A stretch of DNA of 64,000 nt from a virus, in IMG/VR virus record IMGVR_UViG_3300021957_004906, positions 1-64,000 of that record, one strand, 5' to 3'. Position 1 is the stretch's first letter, and the number at the start of each line of letters is the position of its first letter. The translations under genes were made by a program, and so were the position numbers. Of this stretch, positions 1 to 6,610 are shown piece by piece. The notes beneath the pieces were generated by a model, which did no database searches, was not told where the DNA came from, and was given only the letters and a program-made list of their open reading frames with translations.

Positions 1-110
1 TTTATCATAATTGTCCATTCTGGGTGTTTGTTAACAAGTTCATTTGCTTCTAACAAACTATCATAGGTATCTATGATACTTCCAGTTTTAAGATTCATTA
101 CATAATACAT
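1..110 (-). CDS. Partial small hypothetical protein, N-terminal part
   Basis: An open frame starts at an ATG (108-110) that shares one base with the stop of the upstream membrane-protein gene (TAATG coupling). It runs off the left edge of the window after about 36 codons. The visible protein starts MYYVMNLKTGS and contains a short helical segment (SLLEANELVNKHPEW). No family is recognised. The stop/start overlap and the absence of internal stops support it as a real gene in the same operon. Confidence 0.5.
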   Translation of the reverse strand, partial: MYYVMNLKTGSIIDTYDSLLEANELVNKHPEWTIMI

Positions 111-541
111 TATTCGTGTTCGCCGCCTAAACCGCGGCCATTATATGCGCCAAACATATTTGGTTTACGTTTGGCTGTTTCAAATGTTGCTACTGTAATT
201 GCAATAGCTCCTAGCAATAGTACGTGTAGAATCATGCTGAACACTCCTGCCCACATACTACCTACTATAATAGCAAACACAATACACCACATCCATGCAA
301 GTACCTGCATGATCATATGTCGTGTGCTAAAGTCTGGAATGTTACTCAGTGGATTCAAGTTATGATCCATTACTACGTTCCAACAATTATATACCCATTC
401 TCTCATTGATATTACCTTTCTAAAAGTTACTTTTAATGGATAATGTGCATCGACATCATCACGATATTCAATTGCATCGTTCACATCATGAAACTCTTCT
501 GACACTTTACGATCTTTAAACCATGCTGTTACTCTATACAT
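110..541 (-). CDS. Small membrane protein, unknown function
   Basis: This 143-residue protein has a soluble N-terminal part of about 85 residues beginning MYRVTAWFKDRKVSEEF. Two adjacent hydrophobic segments (about residues 78-98 and 102-118) look like a transmembrane hairpin, and a short polar tail rich in Gly, Arg and Lys follows. No catalytic motif is seen and the family is not recognised. It lies just downstream of the tRNA cluster and is coupled to the next, partial gene through TAATG. Membrane location is inferred from composition only. Confidence 0.6.
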   Translation of the reverse strand: MYRVTAWFKDRKVSEEFHDVNDAIEYRDDVDAHYPLKVTFRKVISMREWVYNCWNVVMDHNLNPLSNIPDFSTRHMIMQVLAWMWCIVFAIIVGSMWAGVFSMILHVLLLGAIAITVATFETAKRKPNMFGAYNGRGLGGEHE

Positions 542-561
542 TATTTAATCCATTGTTGTTG

Positions 562-637
562 TGGTGCCGCAACCAAGATTCGAACTCGGGACCTACTGAT
601 TACAAATCAGTTGCTCTACCAACTGAGCTATTGCGGC
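562..637 (-). tRNA. tRNA-Thr (anticodon TGT)
   Basis: A full cloverleaf reads on the minus strand: acceptor GCCGCAA pairs with its 3' partner, the D arm is AGCTCAGTTGGTAGAGC, anticodon stem ACTGA/TCAGT encloses loop TTTGTAA, and the T arm contains GTTCGAATC. CCA is encoded at 562-564. It is the last tRNA of a six-gene cluster read right to left. Confidence 0.95.
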
Positions 638-638
638 G

Positions 639-713
639 TTATCGTTTTACTCTGCAATTAGGACAAAAATCGTTATGACCTAATTCTGTTTTACAATCTG
701 GACAAGTTTTCAT
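639..713 (-). CDS. 24-residue zinc-ribbon miniprotein
   Basis: A short frame between two tRNA genes encodes MKTCPDCKTELGHNDFCPNC followed by RVKR and a stop. Two CxxC pairs (TCPDC and FCPNC) spaced about 10 residues apart match the knuckles of a minimal zinc ribbon. A weak purine-rich stretch (GGATAAG) lies about 11 bases upstream of the ATG. The Cys spacing makes translation plausible although the frame is tiny and sits within the tRNA cluster. Function is unknown; such knuckles can bind nucleic acid or a protein partner. Confidence 0.5.
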   Translation of the reverse strand: MKTCPDCKTELGHNDFCPNCRVKR

Positions 714-738
714 AAAAATACTTATCCGTGGTTTAATT

Positions 739-822
739 TGGTACTCGCACCCGGACTCGAACCGGGACGCCTTACGGCCACAGATTTTAAGTCTGTTATG
801 TCTACCATTCCATCATGCGAGC
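739..822 (-). tRNA. tRNA-Leu (anticodon TAA)
   Basis: The minus strand gives acceptor GCTCGCA, anticodon stem ACAGA/TCTGT with loop CTTAAAA (anticodon TAA), a long variable arm typical of tRNA-Leu, T arm GGTTCGAGTCC and an encoded CCA at 739-741. Confidence 0.95.
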
Positions 823-825
823 ATC

Positions 826-915
826 TGGCAGTGAGGGTGGGATTCGAACCCACGGAACGCTTGCACGTTCTCCGGATTAGTAATCCGGCGCTTTCGGCCA
901 CTCAGCCACCTCACC
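826..915 (-). tRNA. tRNA-Ser with unusual anticodon ACT
   Basis: The minus strand shows acceptor GGTGAGG (G1-U72 wobble), anticodon stem CCGGA/TCCGG with loop TTACTAA, a long class II variable arm (GAACGTGCAAGCGTTC), T arm GTGGGTTCGAATCCCAC, discriminator G and encoded CCA. The class II arm and the AGY-reading anticodon identify serine. Position 34 is A, whereas bacterial tRNAs for AGC/AGT normally have GCT. The fold is otherwise intact. Confidence 0.88.
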
Positions 916-976
916 TTAACACTTGTAGGATTCAGGAAGGTCACTAGGTAATTACTCCTATTAATTTCCAACGCCT

Positions 977-1027
977 GTCGAAGCTAGATATGACTATGCA
1001 TAGATTTTAACTATCTAGTCTTCCGAC
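977..1027. other. Long imperfect hairpin in the tRNA cluster
   Basis: GTCG, AAG and CTAGATA (977-990) pair with TATCTAG, CTT and CGAC (1012-1027), giving 14 base pairs interrupted by two single-base bulges. The loop contains the palindrome CTATGCATAG. It lies in the 190-base spacer between tRNA-Ser and tRNA-Trp where I find no convincing gene. It is not a tRNA: there is no T arm or CCA. It may be a processing signal, a small RNA or a decayed tRNA. Confidence 0.45.
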
Positions 1028-1105
1028 GATTTTCCTACTGTACAAAGAACGTTGCAGTTTACTCTTATCAGTTTATTCCTGCGGTGTTCTCTGCACCATA
1101 AACTT

Positions 1106-1179
1106 TGGCAAAGGTGAGGAGAATCGAACTCCTGCTTCTGGTTTTGGAGACCAGCGTGATACCATTTCACCACACCCTT
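1106..1179 (-). tRNA. tRNA-Trp (anticodon CCA)
   Basis: The minus strand has acceptor AAGGGTG pairing with CACCTTT (one G-U), anticodon stem CTGGT/ACCAG with loop CTCCAAA, T arm AGGAGTTCGATTCTCCT and encoded CCA at 1106-1108. Confidence 0.94.
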
Positions 1180-1184
1180 ATAAT

Positions 1185-1261
1185 TGGTACTCCCCACAGG
1201 ACTCGAACCTGTAACCAAAACGTTATGAGCGTTCTGCTCTAACCAATTGAGCTAGAGGAGT
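1185..1261 (-). tRNA. tRNA-Met (anticodon CAT)
   Basis: Acceptor ACTCCTC pairs with GGGGAGT, the anticodon loop is CTCATAA, the T arm is ACAGGTTCGAGTCCTGT and CCA is encoded at 1185-1187. An A1-U72 pair fits either an elongator Met or a lysidine-modified Ile2 tRNA better than a classical bacterial initiator; the sequence alone does not decide. Confidence 0.92.
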
Positions 1262-1269
1262 ACATATTC

Positions 1270-1346
1270 TGGCGGACCCTAGAGGATTCGAACCTCTGAC
1301 CTAGTGCTTAGAAGGCACTTGCTCTATCCAGCTGAGCTAAGGGACC
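1270..1346 (-). tRNA. tRNA-Arg (anticodon TCT)
   Basis: The minus strand gives acceptor GGTCCCT against AGGGTCC with a U-U mismatch at pair 3-70, anticodon stem AGTGC/GCACT with loop CTTCTAA, T arm AGAGGTTCGAATCCTCT and encoded CCA. It reads AGA/AGG, useful in an AT-rich genome. Its 5' end overlaps the 3' end of the upstream protein gene by 10 bases (1337-1346). Confidence 0.92.
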
Positions 1347-2200
1347 TGTTTCATTTTATAAACATCATATTTACTGTCGTAACTTGTTGCATTAACTATA
1401 TTAGAAATAAACCCTGTTGTCAAGTCTAAAGTTTCATTTTCTGTTATGGTTTTAAATAATTTATCAGCTAGTATAGTATGGTTATCCATTATTAGATGGT
1501 TAACCCTGCCGTCAGCTCCACCGCAAATATCCATAAATGCTGTCCAAAGACTTTGTTCATCTCTTTTTTCTGATTGCCATTCATTAGCACTAACTGAATT
1601 TAAATTTCCAATTGAATTAAAATTATTATTCCATTTAGTTACTTCACTATTTTCATAAATTGGGATATTAATTATTTGATACCCCTCATGCTGTTGCATA
1701 TTAAAATACGCTAATACAGATACTCCGTACAATTCCTCCATTACTGGATCAGCTATATTAATAACATATTGCCTAGCCGCTTCTGCTTGATAAAGAGACT
1801 TTTGTCTTGTTTCATGATCATGACGTAATGTCATTTTTTTAAGATATTCTATGTTTAGTGTGCTATCTGTTTTGATAAAATTAATAAAGTTACTAAGCTC
1901 TGGCGATTTTTGTATAAACCATCTACGAGCAGGCATTGTGTGTCCAATTATAATAACGTCATTTTCTTTATCAATATCGGTTCTTTCTTGAACATATCTC
2001 CATTGAATATAATCTAATCCTATCCCTGGCATACCGTGATTACAGATTTCAGACAATCCAAGTTTTTGACATAATAAAGATTGCCAAGTCATTGAAAAGT
2101 CTTTTTTACTTTCTTCTGTAAACACCAAGTCATTTACTAACATTCTTTTTTCTAATGGTGCGTTTGTGAAACTATCACCAAAGATCCATAGTTTACCCAT
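1337..2200 (-). CDS. SGNH/GDSL-hydrolase-like protein (paralogue A)
   Basis: This 287-residue protein begins MGKLWIFGDSFTNAP; GDSF matches block I of the SGNH/GDSL hydrolase fold with the usual nucleophile Ser. A glycine-rich block (HGMPGIGLDYIQW) and a late N-H-x3-A-D-K segment follow. It is clearly related to the 245-residue protein at 37776-38510, sharing KLWxFGDSF, a KLG(L/V)S turn, a xRRWFIxxxPxLSN block and a C-terminal H-x3-(A/S)DK segment. Its ATG follows directly on the stop of the upstream gene, and its stop codon lies inside tRNA-Arg. Esterase activity on a surface polysaccharide is a family-based guess. Confidence 0.6.
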   Translation of the reverse strand: MGKLWIFGDSFTNAPLEKRMLVNDLVFTEESKKDFSMTWQSLLCQKLGLSEICNHGMPGIGLDYIQWRYVQERTDIDKENDVIIIGHTMPARRWFIQKSPELSNFINFIKTDSTLNIEYLKKMTLRHDHETRQKSLYQAEAARQYVINIADPVMEELYGVSVLAYFNMQQHEGYQIINIPIYENSEVTKWNNNFNSIGNLNSVSANEWQSEKRDEQSLWTAFMDICGGADGRVNHLIMDNHTILADKLFKTITENETLDLTTGFISNIVNATSYDSKYDVYKMKQVP

Positions 2201-2437
2201 TTAAAATGCCATTTCAATTTGTGTATCAACAGCAACTTCTTCTTCTTCATTTGCAATAATAGCTGACACAATTTCATCAAATGATTCATAAAACTGTTCA
2301 TCATCTTTCCAGAAAGAACGACATTCTGCGTATGCATCTGCATCCACGAAGCTCCAATTAATAGAACCATCTTCATTAAGGTTCTCTTCTTTTTCAATTG
2401 CGTCACGGATTTCGATTTCTAACATTGAGTGAATCAT
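2201..2437 (-). CDS. Small acidic hypothetical protein
   Basis: This 78-residue, strongly acidic protein (runs such as NEEEEVAVD) has no recognised domain. The ATG at 2437 is favoured by an AAAGGAA ribosome-binding site upstream and by a sigma70-like promoter at 2473-2501. The stop abuts the ATG of the SGNH-like gene (TAAATG), so the two are probably co-translated. Confidence 0.6.
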   Translation of the reverse strand: MIHSMLEIEIRDAIEKEENLNEDGSINWSFVDADAYAECRSFWKDDEQFYESFDEIVSAIIANEEEEVAVDTQIEMAF

Positions 2438-2472
2438 TTAGTATTCCTTTGTTTCGCTGTTTCTATATATCA

Positions 2473-2501
2473 TATATAGCATCAAGAGTTCCTAGTGTCA
2501 A
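2473..2501 (-). promoter_or_regulatory. Sigma70-like promoter
   Basis: On the minus strand TTGACA (2496-2501) is followed after exactly 17 bases by TATATA (2473-2478). The -35 box lies in the 3' end of the HExxH protein gene. It should drive the acidic protein, the SGNH-like protein and possibly the tRNA cluster. Confidence 0.6.
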
Positions 2502-2883
2502 CACTGTTATTAAAACTTTCTAACATTTTTTCTTGTTCAGCATATGCTTCAATCTCCCAAGGACGGTCAAAATAAGGAATGTCACTAGGCTCAAACATTG
2601 GAAACTCTTTACGTACTGCCTGCTTTACATGTACCATTTCGTGAAAGATAGCAGTAATCAAATCTTCGTAGCTAAGTCCTTTGCGAACTCTTAGTTCATA
2701 TTCTCTATCATCATCACCATCTAATAGATCTGCTTCAGCACTTAATCCAGGTGCAATTTCAACATCAACTGTTAGTTTACGATGCTTGGGAAGTAGATAT
2801 GATTTAGCAAACCAAAGTGCTTCAGTTACCGCTGCACGTTCTTTTTTAGTTCCGCCAATTACTGAATAAAGCATATGTACCAT
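2482..2883 (-). CDS. Putative zinc metallopeptidase-like protein (HExxH)
   Basis: This 133-residue protein carries HEMVHVKQ at about residues 81-88, the HExxH zinc signature, and a downstream EIEAYAEQE segment that could supply the third ligand. Upstream is an acidic stretch and a TKKERAAVTEALWFAKSYL helix. The size and layout resemble small SprT-like or phage 'putative metalloprotease' proteins. The real start may be the second Met (MLYSVIGG). It has its own sigma70-like promoter. Substrate unknown; activity is inferred from the motif only. Confidence 0.6.
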   Translation of the reverse strand: MVHMLYSVIGGTKKERAAVTEALWFAKSYLLPKHRKLTVDVEIAPGLSAEADLLDGDDDREYELRVRKGLSYEDLITAIFHEMVHVKQAVRKEFPMFEPSDIPYFDRPWEIEAYAEQEKMLESFNNSVDTRNS

Positions 2884-2901
2884 CTCCGCTATTACTCTTA
2901 T

Positions 2902-2930
2902 ACCATATAGTAAGACGTATTGGTAGTCAA
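2902..2930 (-). promoter_or_regulatory. Sigma70-like promoter
   Basis: Minus strand TTGACT (2925-2930), 17-base spacer, TATGGT (2902-2907), in the gap between rpiB and the HExxH protein gene, about 20 bases before its start. Confidence 0.55.
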
Positions 2931-2938
2931 CCTTTTTC

Positions 2939-3361
2939 TTAAAGTTTTTCTATTCTTTTTTCGTGTCTGCCACCTTCAAATTCTGTAGTGAGAAAGGTGT
3001 CAACTATGTTAATAATCCAAGCTGGATCAGTTACTCTAGCACCCAAACATAATACATTTGCATTGTTATGCTGTCTTGTAAGCATTGCAGTATGTGTATC
3101 TTTACAAAGCCCTGCACGAATCTTTGGATTACGATTAGCTGTCATACTCATGCCAATACCTGTACCGCAAACAAGGATACCAAAGGTAGCGGCGCCTGTT
3201 GCTACAAGTTCACATACACCTTTAGCAAAGTCTGGATAGTCGCAACTTTCTTCACTATCACAACCCCAATCTCGAACATTGTGTCCTTGGTCCATTAACC
3301 ATTCACTAATTGCTTGTTTTGTTTTGTAACCTCCATGATCACTTGCTATTGTTATAATCAT
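2939..3361 (-). CDS. rpiB: Ribose-5-phosphate isomerase B
   Basis: This 140-residue protein has the full RpiB/LacAB pattern: N-terminal ASDHGG (Asp8, His9), the catalytic cysteine in VCGTGIGMS (Cys65), a His in RQHNNANVL and a Gly-rich C-terminal region. Length matches the family. It interconverts ribose-5-phosphate and ribulose-5-phosphate. In a phage it could draw pentose phosphates towards nucleotides, or help supply sedoheptulose-7-phosphate, the precursor of the ADP-heptose made by the hld genes elsewhere in the window (inference). It overlaps the upstream 71-aa gene by 4 nt (ATGA), placing it at the end of the gp32-uvsX-uvsY operon. Confidence 0.93.
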   Translation of the reverse strand: MIITIASDHGGYKTKQAISEWLMDQGHNVRDWGCDSEESCDYPDFAKGVCELVATGAATFGILVCGTGIGMSMTANRNPKIRAGLCKDTHTAMLTRQHNNANVLCLGARVTDPAWIINIVDTFLTTEFEGGRHEKRIEKL

Positions 3362-3573
3362 TTTCTCTTTGCTTTCCTCGCTTTGGGTTTAGCCTTAGGC
3401 TTTATTTCTTCAACTTTCTTTAAGTTACTATATCGTAACAATGGACCAACAGCCGCTTCTACTTGGCTATCAGTCCATTTAAATTTTTTCTTTACATCAC
3501 TATACAACAACTCTTTATCACTATAGATGGAAATCATACTATGAAGTATCTTATCAATTTCCATCCAATTCAT
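3358..3573 (-). CDS. Small basic hypothetical protein
   Basis: This 71-residue protein has a helix-rich N-terminal part (MNWMEIDKILHSMISIY) and a tail of alternating Lys, Pro, Ala and Arg (PKAKPKARKAKRK) that looks like a nucleic-acid-binding extension. A segment around DSQVEAAVGPLLRYS could be a small helical domain. It overlaps both neighbours by 4 nt, between probable uvsY and rpiB. Family not recognised; a DNA-binding accessory role would fit the basic tail and context. Confidence 0.6.
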   Translation of the reverse strand: MNWMEIDKILHSMISIYSDKELLYSDVKKKFKWTDSQVEAAVGPLLRYSNLKKVEEIKPKAKPKARKAKRK

Positions 3574-4028
3574 AAACTAATATCTTCCAGACCTGCTGCA
3601 CGTAGTTTTACAATGTTATTAATTTGAAATTGTTTGGCATCAAGTGCTTTAACTAATCCCATAAACTTGTTCCTTACTAATGAAAGCTCATTAATAATAT
3701 GTTGTTGGTTAATTACTTCACTTTCGCCATCAGCAAATTTTTCTGCATCTCTACTTGAAAGTGCCTTGTTATATCCTTCCAAATATATGCGATAATGCTT
3801 ATTGCGTATTTTACGCATTTCAATATTCAAATATTCAAGTATAGCTTCTAGTTCCTGTAACTGATTAAATCGATATTCTACTATACCAGGCATATCTCTA
3901 CTGTGTCTCTCAACGTTTCCTTTGAGACCACATTCAAGTTTTGCTTCTTGTAATTGTAGTTCGAAGTAATCAATTGCAGGAATAATGTTAGCTAAGTCTT
4001 GGCGTATTTTACCAAACCATGCGCTCAT
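3570..4028 (-). CDS. uvsY: Probable UvsY-like recombination mediator
   Basis: This 152-residue helical protein ends with a segment (FMGLVKALDAKQFQINNIVKL, then RAAGLEDISL; written here in pieces) that resembles the C-terminus of T4 UvsY: a helix, an LDA-like turn, F-x-I-x-x-I and a basic RxAG. A long amphipathic helix precedes it. UvsY loads UvsX recombinase onto gp32-covered single-stranded DNA, and this gene lies in one operon with both. Sequence similarity is modest, so the name rests partly on context. It overlaps the acidic 84-aa gene by one base. Confidence 0.55.
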   Translation of the reverse strand: MSAWFGKIRQDLANIIPAIDYFELQLQEAKLECGLKGNVERHSRDMPGIVEYRFNQLQELEAILEYLNIEMRKIRNKHYRIYLEGYNKALSSRDAEKFADGESEVINQQHIINELSLVRNKFMGLVKALDAKQFQINNIVKLRAAGLEDISL

Positions 4029-4282
4029 TACCAGTCGTCATCCTCATCTTGTTCATAGTCACCACCAGTGGGCTCACTATAAAAGTTTTCTTTGAGTGAT
4101 TTATCAAGTGTATTATCATAGCCAAACCATTCATCACCAACTTCACTTAAATCATGTAAATTTTCATTAATCAGTTCTAAATATTTTTCGCATGCAGAAT
4201 CTCTATCTTTAGAATTAATGTAAGGCTTTAACGAAATCCAAATATCAATAAACGTAGATAGTTCTGTTTCACTCATTTTCAT
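4028..4282 (-). CDS. Acidic hypothetical protein between uvsX and uvsY
   Basis: This 84-residue protein ends in a very acidic tail (YEQDEDDDW). It overlaps uvsX by 14 bases and the next gene by one, so it is translationally coupled within the recombination operon. No domain is recognised. An alternative start is the Met two codons in (MSETELS). A partner of the recombination proteins is possible but is only contextual. Confidence 0.6.
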   Translation of the reverse strand: MKMSETELSTFIDIWISLKPYINSKDRDSACEKYLELINENLHDLSEVGDEWFGYDNTLDKSLKENFYSEPTGGDYEQDEDDDW

Positions 4283-5384
4283 ATGATTCGTTGTCCTCTA
4301 ATACTTGGTCATCAGCTTGGTTATTTAGTTCATCGGCTGCTTTGTCAACAGCGATGTCATCCCATTCTGTCATAACTAGGTCAAGAGCACCATCTTTATT
4401 AGCATTCCAAGGTTTACGAAACATTTTAATTACTTCGCCAGTTACATGACTAGTATATTCTAAACTATTGCCACTTTTCTTAAGAACCTCTTTTGCTTCT
4501 AAAAACTCAACAAGTCCACTATATGGTGACATTCCTGTCTCATATGGAATCTCCACTTGTACACTTTCAAAAGGTTTAGCATAACGTGTTTTCATTACTT
4601 TACACGCCGCTCTAATACCATGTACCTGTGATGTTTTGTTACCATCTGCATCAGTTTTTAGTTTAAGTTTACGCATGGCAACTACAATACTACTTGCGTA
4701 GATAAAGCCTTGTCCGCCACTAATCTTGTCATCTGGATCAAACATATCTTGTGATGCATATGTATGGTTAGTTGCCATTAGTCCTACATTGTATTCTCCC
4801 AACATATTGACAGTATTACGAACCAATGACGTTAATGCCTTAGGCTTACGACCCAAGTCACCTTTCATATCACCTGCTTCAAACTGTTTAACATCAGTTG
4901 GCGTCAACATCATACCTAATGAGTCAATTACAAACAATACTTTAGGACGTTCATCCTTTTCTTTGTCTGCCCATTCTTTTTTGTAGTCTGTCATAAAATC
5001 ACTCATAACTTTGGCTACATCGTCAATCATTGCTAAGTTAAGTTTTAGCAATTTGTCTGGACTTGTGTCTACATCCAGTGCATGTAACCAAGTCTCATCT
5101 AGTGCGTTTTCAGTATCAATTAGCACAACAAAGATGTTTTGGTCTTGTGCTTGTTTAACAATATTACCAGCCGCAATATATGACTTACCTGCGCCACTTT
5201 CTCCAGCCAATACTGATACTTTACCTAGTGGAATACCTTTATTAAAGTCTCCACTGATTAGTTTGTTTAGTGTATAATTACCTGTTGAAATCCATGTATC
5301 TGGATCATTAAACCCAACACTTAGTCCGGGCACCGCTTTGGTAATACTTTTGCGGAATTTACTTACGTCAAAAGGTCTTGGCAT
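4269..5384 (-). CDS. uvsX: UvsX RecA-like recombinase
   Basis: This 371-residue RecA/RAD51-family ATPase has Walker A GESGAGKS at residues 61-68, a Walker-B-like hydrophobic strand ending in ID (VLFVIDSLGMM) and a NHTYASQ loop in the central domain. The C-terminal tail is acidic (DDQVLEDNESYENE), as in T4 UvsX. It catalyses strand exchange and supports recombination-dependent replication. It lies downstream of gp32, from which it is separated by a hairpin at 5408-5432. A good AGGAG site precedes the ATG. Confidence 0.95.
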   Translation of the reverse strand: MPRPFDVSKFRKSITKAVPGLSVGFNDPDTWISTGNYTLNKLISGDFNKGIPLGKVSVLAGESGAGKSYIAAGNIVKQAQDQNIFVVLIDTENALDETWLHALDVDTSPDKLLKLNLAMIDDVAKVMSDFMTDYKKEWADKEKDERPKVLFVIDSLGMMLTPTDVKQFEAGDMKGDLGRKPKALTSLVRNTVNMLGEYNVGLMATNHTYASQDMFDPDDKISGGQGFIYASSIVVAMRKLKLKTDADGNKTSQVHGIRAACKVMKTRYAKPFESVQVEIPYETGMSPYSGLVEFLEAKEVLKKSGNSLEYTSHVTGEVIKMFRKPWNANKDGALDLVMTEWDDIAVDKAADELNNQADDQVLEDNESYENE

Positions 5385-5407
5385 TTATGTCTCCTAATAA
5401 GAATAAT

Positions 5408-5432
5408 AGAAGGCAGCATAGTACTGCCTTCT
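5408..5432 (-). terminator. Hairpin terminator/attenuator between gp32 and uvsX
   Basis: AGAAGGCAG and CTGCCTTCT form a perfect 9-bp stem with a 7-base loop. Downstream on the minus strand the sequence is T-rich (ATTATTCTTATT) but has no long U run, so partial termination that favours gp32 over uvsX is likely. Confidence 0.75.
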
Positions 5433-5449
5433 TTAAGATGTAAGGTTAA

Positions 5450-6496
5450 TTATGATCCGCGGTTACGGATAGCAGCAAGTATATCTTGTGCTGATGGTTT
5501 AGCTTCATCACCACCTGCTATCGCTGGCTCTGCTACTGGAGCAGGCTGCGGTGTTGGTGCTACTACTTCCTGTTGAACAGGGGGAGCAACTGGTACCGGC
5601 GCTGGTTGACTATCAGCAACTGGTGCTACTGGTGCTTGTGGAATGCTTGCTGCTGGTGCTTTACCAGCTGACGTATTTGGCGCACTATTTGATGTATCGA
5701 TTTGTACACCACTTGGACGATAAAAATTACCCCAACGCTCTGCATCATATAATTGCCCATCTACACTAGCTTCAAACATTTCAGCAATTACTGCTAATTC
5801 AGATTCGCTAGGTTGTTTAGGAAGATAGTCATTTAAGTTATACAACCCATGAGTGTCAATTGCTGAACGCTCATTACTGTCTAAACTACGCTCACGGCGT
5901 GCCCAACTACTCGTACTATAATCACTATATTGACCTTTAGTAGTTTTAGTAAGACGGAAGTCAGTACCTTGTTCAATATCTGTTGGAAGTTCAACAAAAT
6001 CTGTATCCATTAATGCACCTTTGATAATATTAAAGATACTTGGATTAATAATAAATCTACGGATTGGATTATCTGGAGATTCCTCTTGTAAGCTATTTTC
6101 AGTTACAAAGCCTTGGAATACATATGAACGTTTTTTCCAATACTTGCGACCCATTTCTTCTAAGTTAGGATCTTTAAACCAGGCACGTACTTCAGATAGT
6201 ACTGGGCAACTGCCTACTGGTCCCCACATTTCATTACATGGAATATTAACAATCACTTTACGACTGTCTGGTTGGTTTTTTACACCCGCAAATTCCATGC
6301 GGATCATTTGACGCTCTCTCCAAAAATACGGATTTTCCGTATCTCCATCTGGTAAAAAGCGAATCACGCTAGTTGTATTTTCTGGGATGTTCCAAAATGG
6401 GAAGATAGCGTTATCTCCACCAGTTGCTCCGCCTTGGCGTTGATTGCCTTGCTCAGATGCTTGTAATTTTGCTCGAATTTCTGCTAATGATGCCAT
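5450..6496 (-). CDS. 32: gp32 single-stranded DNA-binding protein
   Basis: This 348-residue protein matches the marine T4-like gp32 layout: an N-terminal basic cooperativity segment (MASLAEIRAKLQASEQGNQR), an OB-type core beginning NAIFPFWNIPENTTSVIRFL, a paired-Cys segment (PCNEMWGPVGSCP) where T4 has its zinc site, then a 70-residue Pro/Ala/Val/Gln-rich linker. It ends in SAQDILAAIRNRGS rather than the strongly acidic tail of T4. It coats single-stranded DNA and works with UvsX/UvsY. A consensus sigma70-like promoter lies 80-110 bases upstream and a hairpin follows the stop. Confidence 0.92.
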   Translation of the reverse strand: MASLAEIRAKLQASEQGNQRQGGATGGDNAIFPFWNIPENTTSVIRFLPDGDTENPYFWRERQMIRMEFAGVKNQPDSRKVIVNIPCNEMWGPVGSCPVLSEVRAWFKDPNLEEMGRKYWKKRSYVFQGFVTENSLQEESPDNPIRRFIINPSIFNIIKGALMDTDFVELPTDIEQGTDFRLTKTTKGQYSDYSTSSWARRERSLDSNERSAIDTHGLYNLNDYLPKQPSESELAVIAEMFEASVDGQLYDAERWGNFYRPSGVQIDTSNSAPNTSAGKAPAASIPQAPVAPVADSQPAPVPVAPPVQQEVVAPTPQPAPVAEPAIAGGDEAKPSAQDILAAIRNRGS

Positions 6497-6577
6497 AGTT
6501 TTAATCTCCTATTTGCCTATGTTTGTTTGCCTAAGTATGCCTTTGTGACAACAGTGTATATAATAATACATGTTACC

Positions 6578-6606
6578 ACTATATTACGTTTTGTCTAGAT
6601 TGTCAA
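6578..6606 (-). promoter_or_regulatory. Sigma70-like promoter for gp32
   Basis: Minus strand TTGACA (6601-6606), 17-base spacer, TATAGT (6578-6583). It leaves a leader of about 75 bases before gp32, long enough for translational control such as the autoregulation known for T4 gp32 (inference). Confidence 0.75.
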
Positions 6607-6610
6607 GATT

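Noticed and set aside
738-947. Open frames running through the tRNA genes
   Set aside because: The frames are explained by the tRNA sequences themselves and have no ribosome sites.
917-1105. A seventh tRNA or tmRNA between tRNA-Ser and tRNA-Trp
   Set aside because: No T arm, acceptor stem or CCA could be found; only an isolated hairpin is present.
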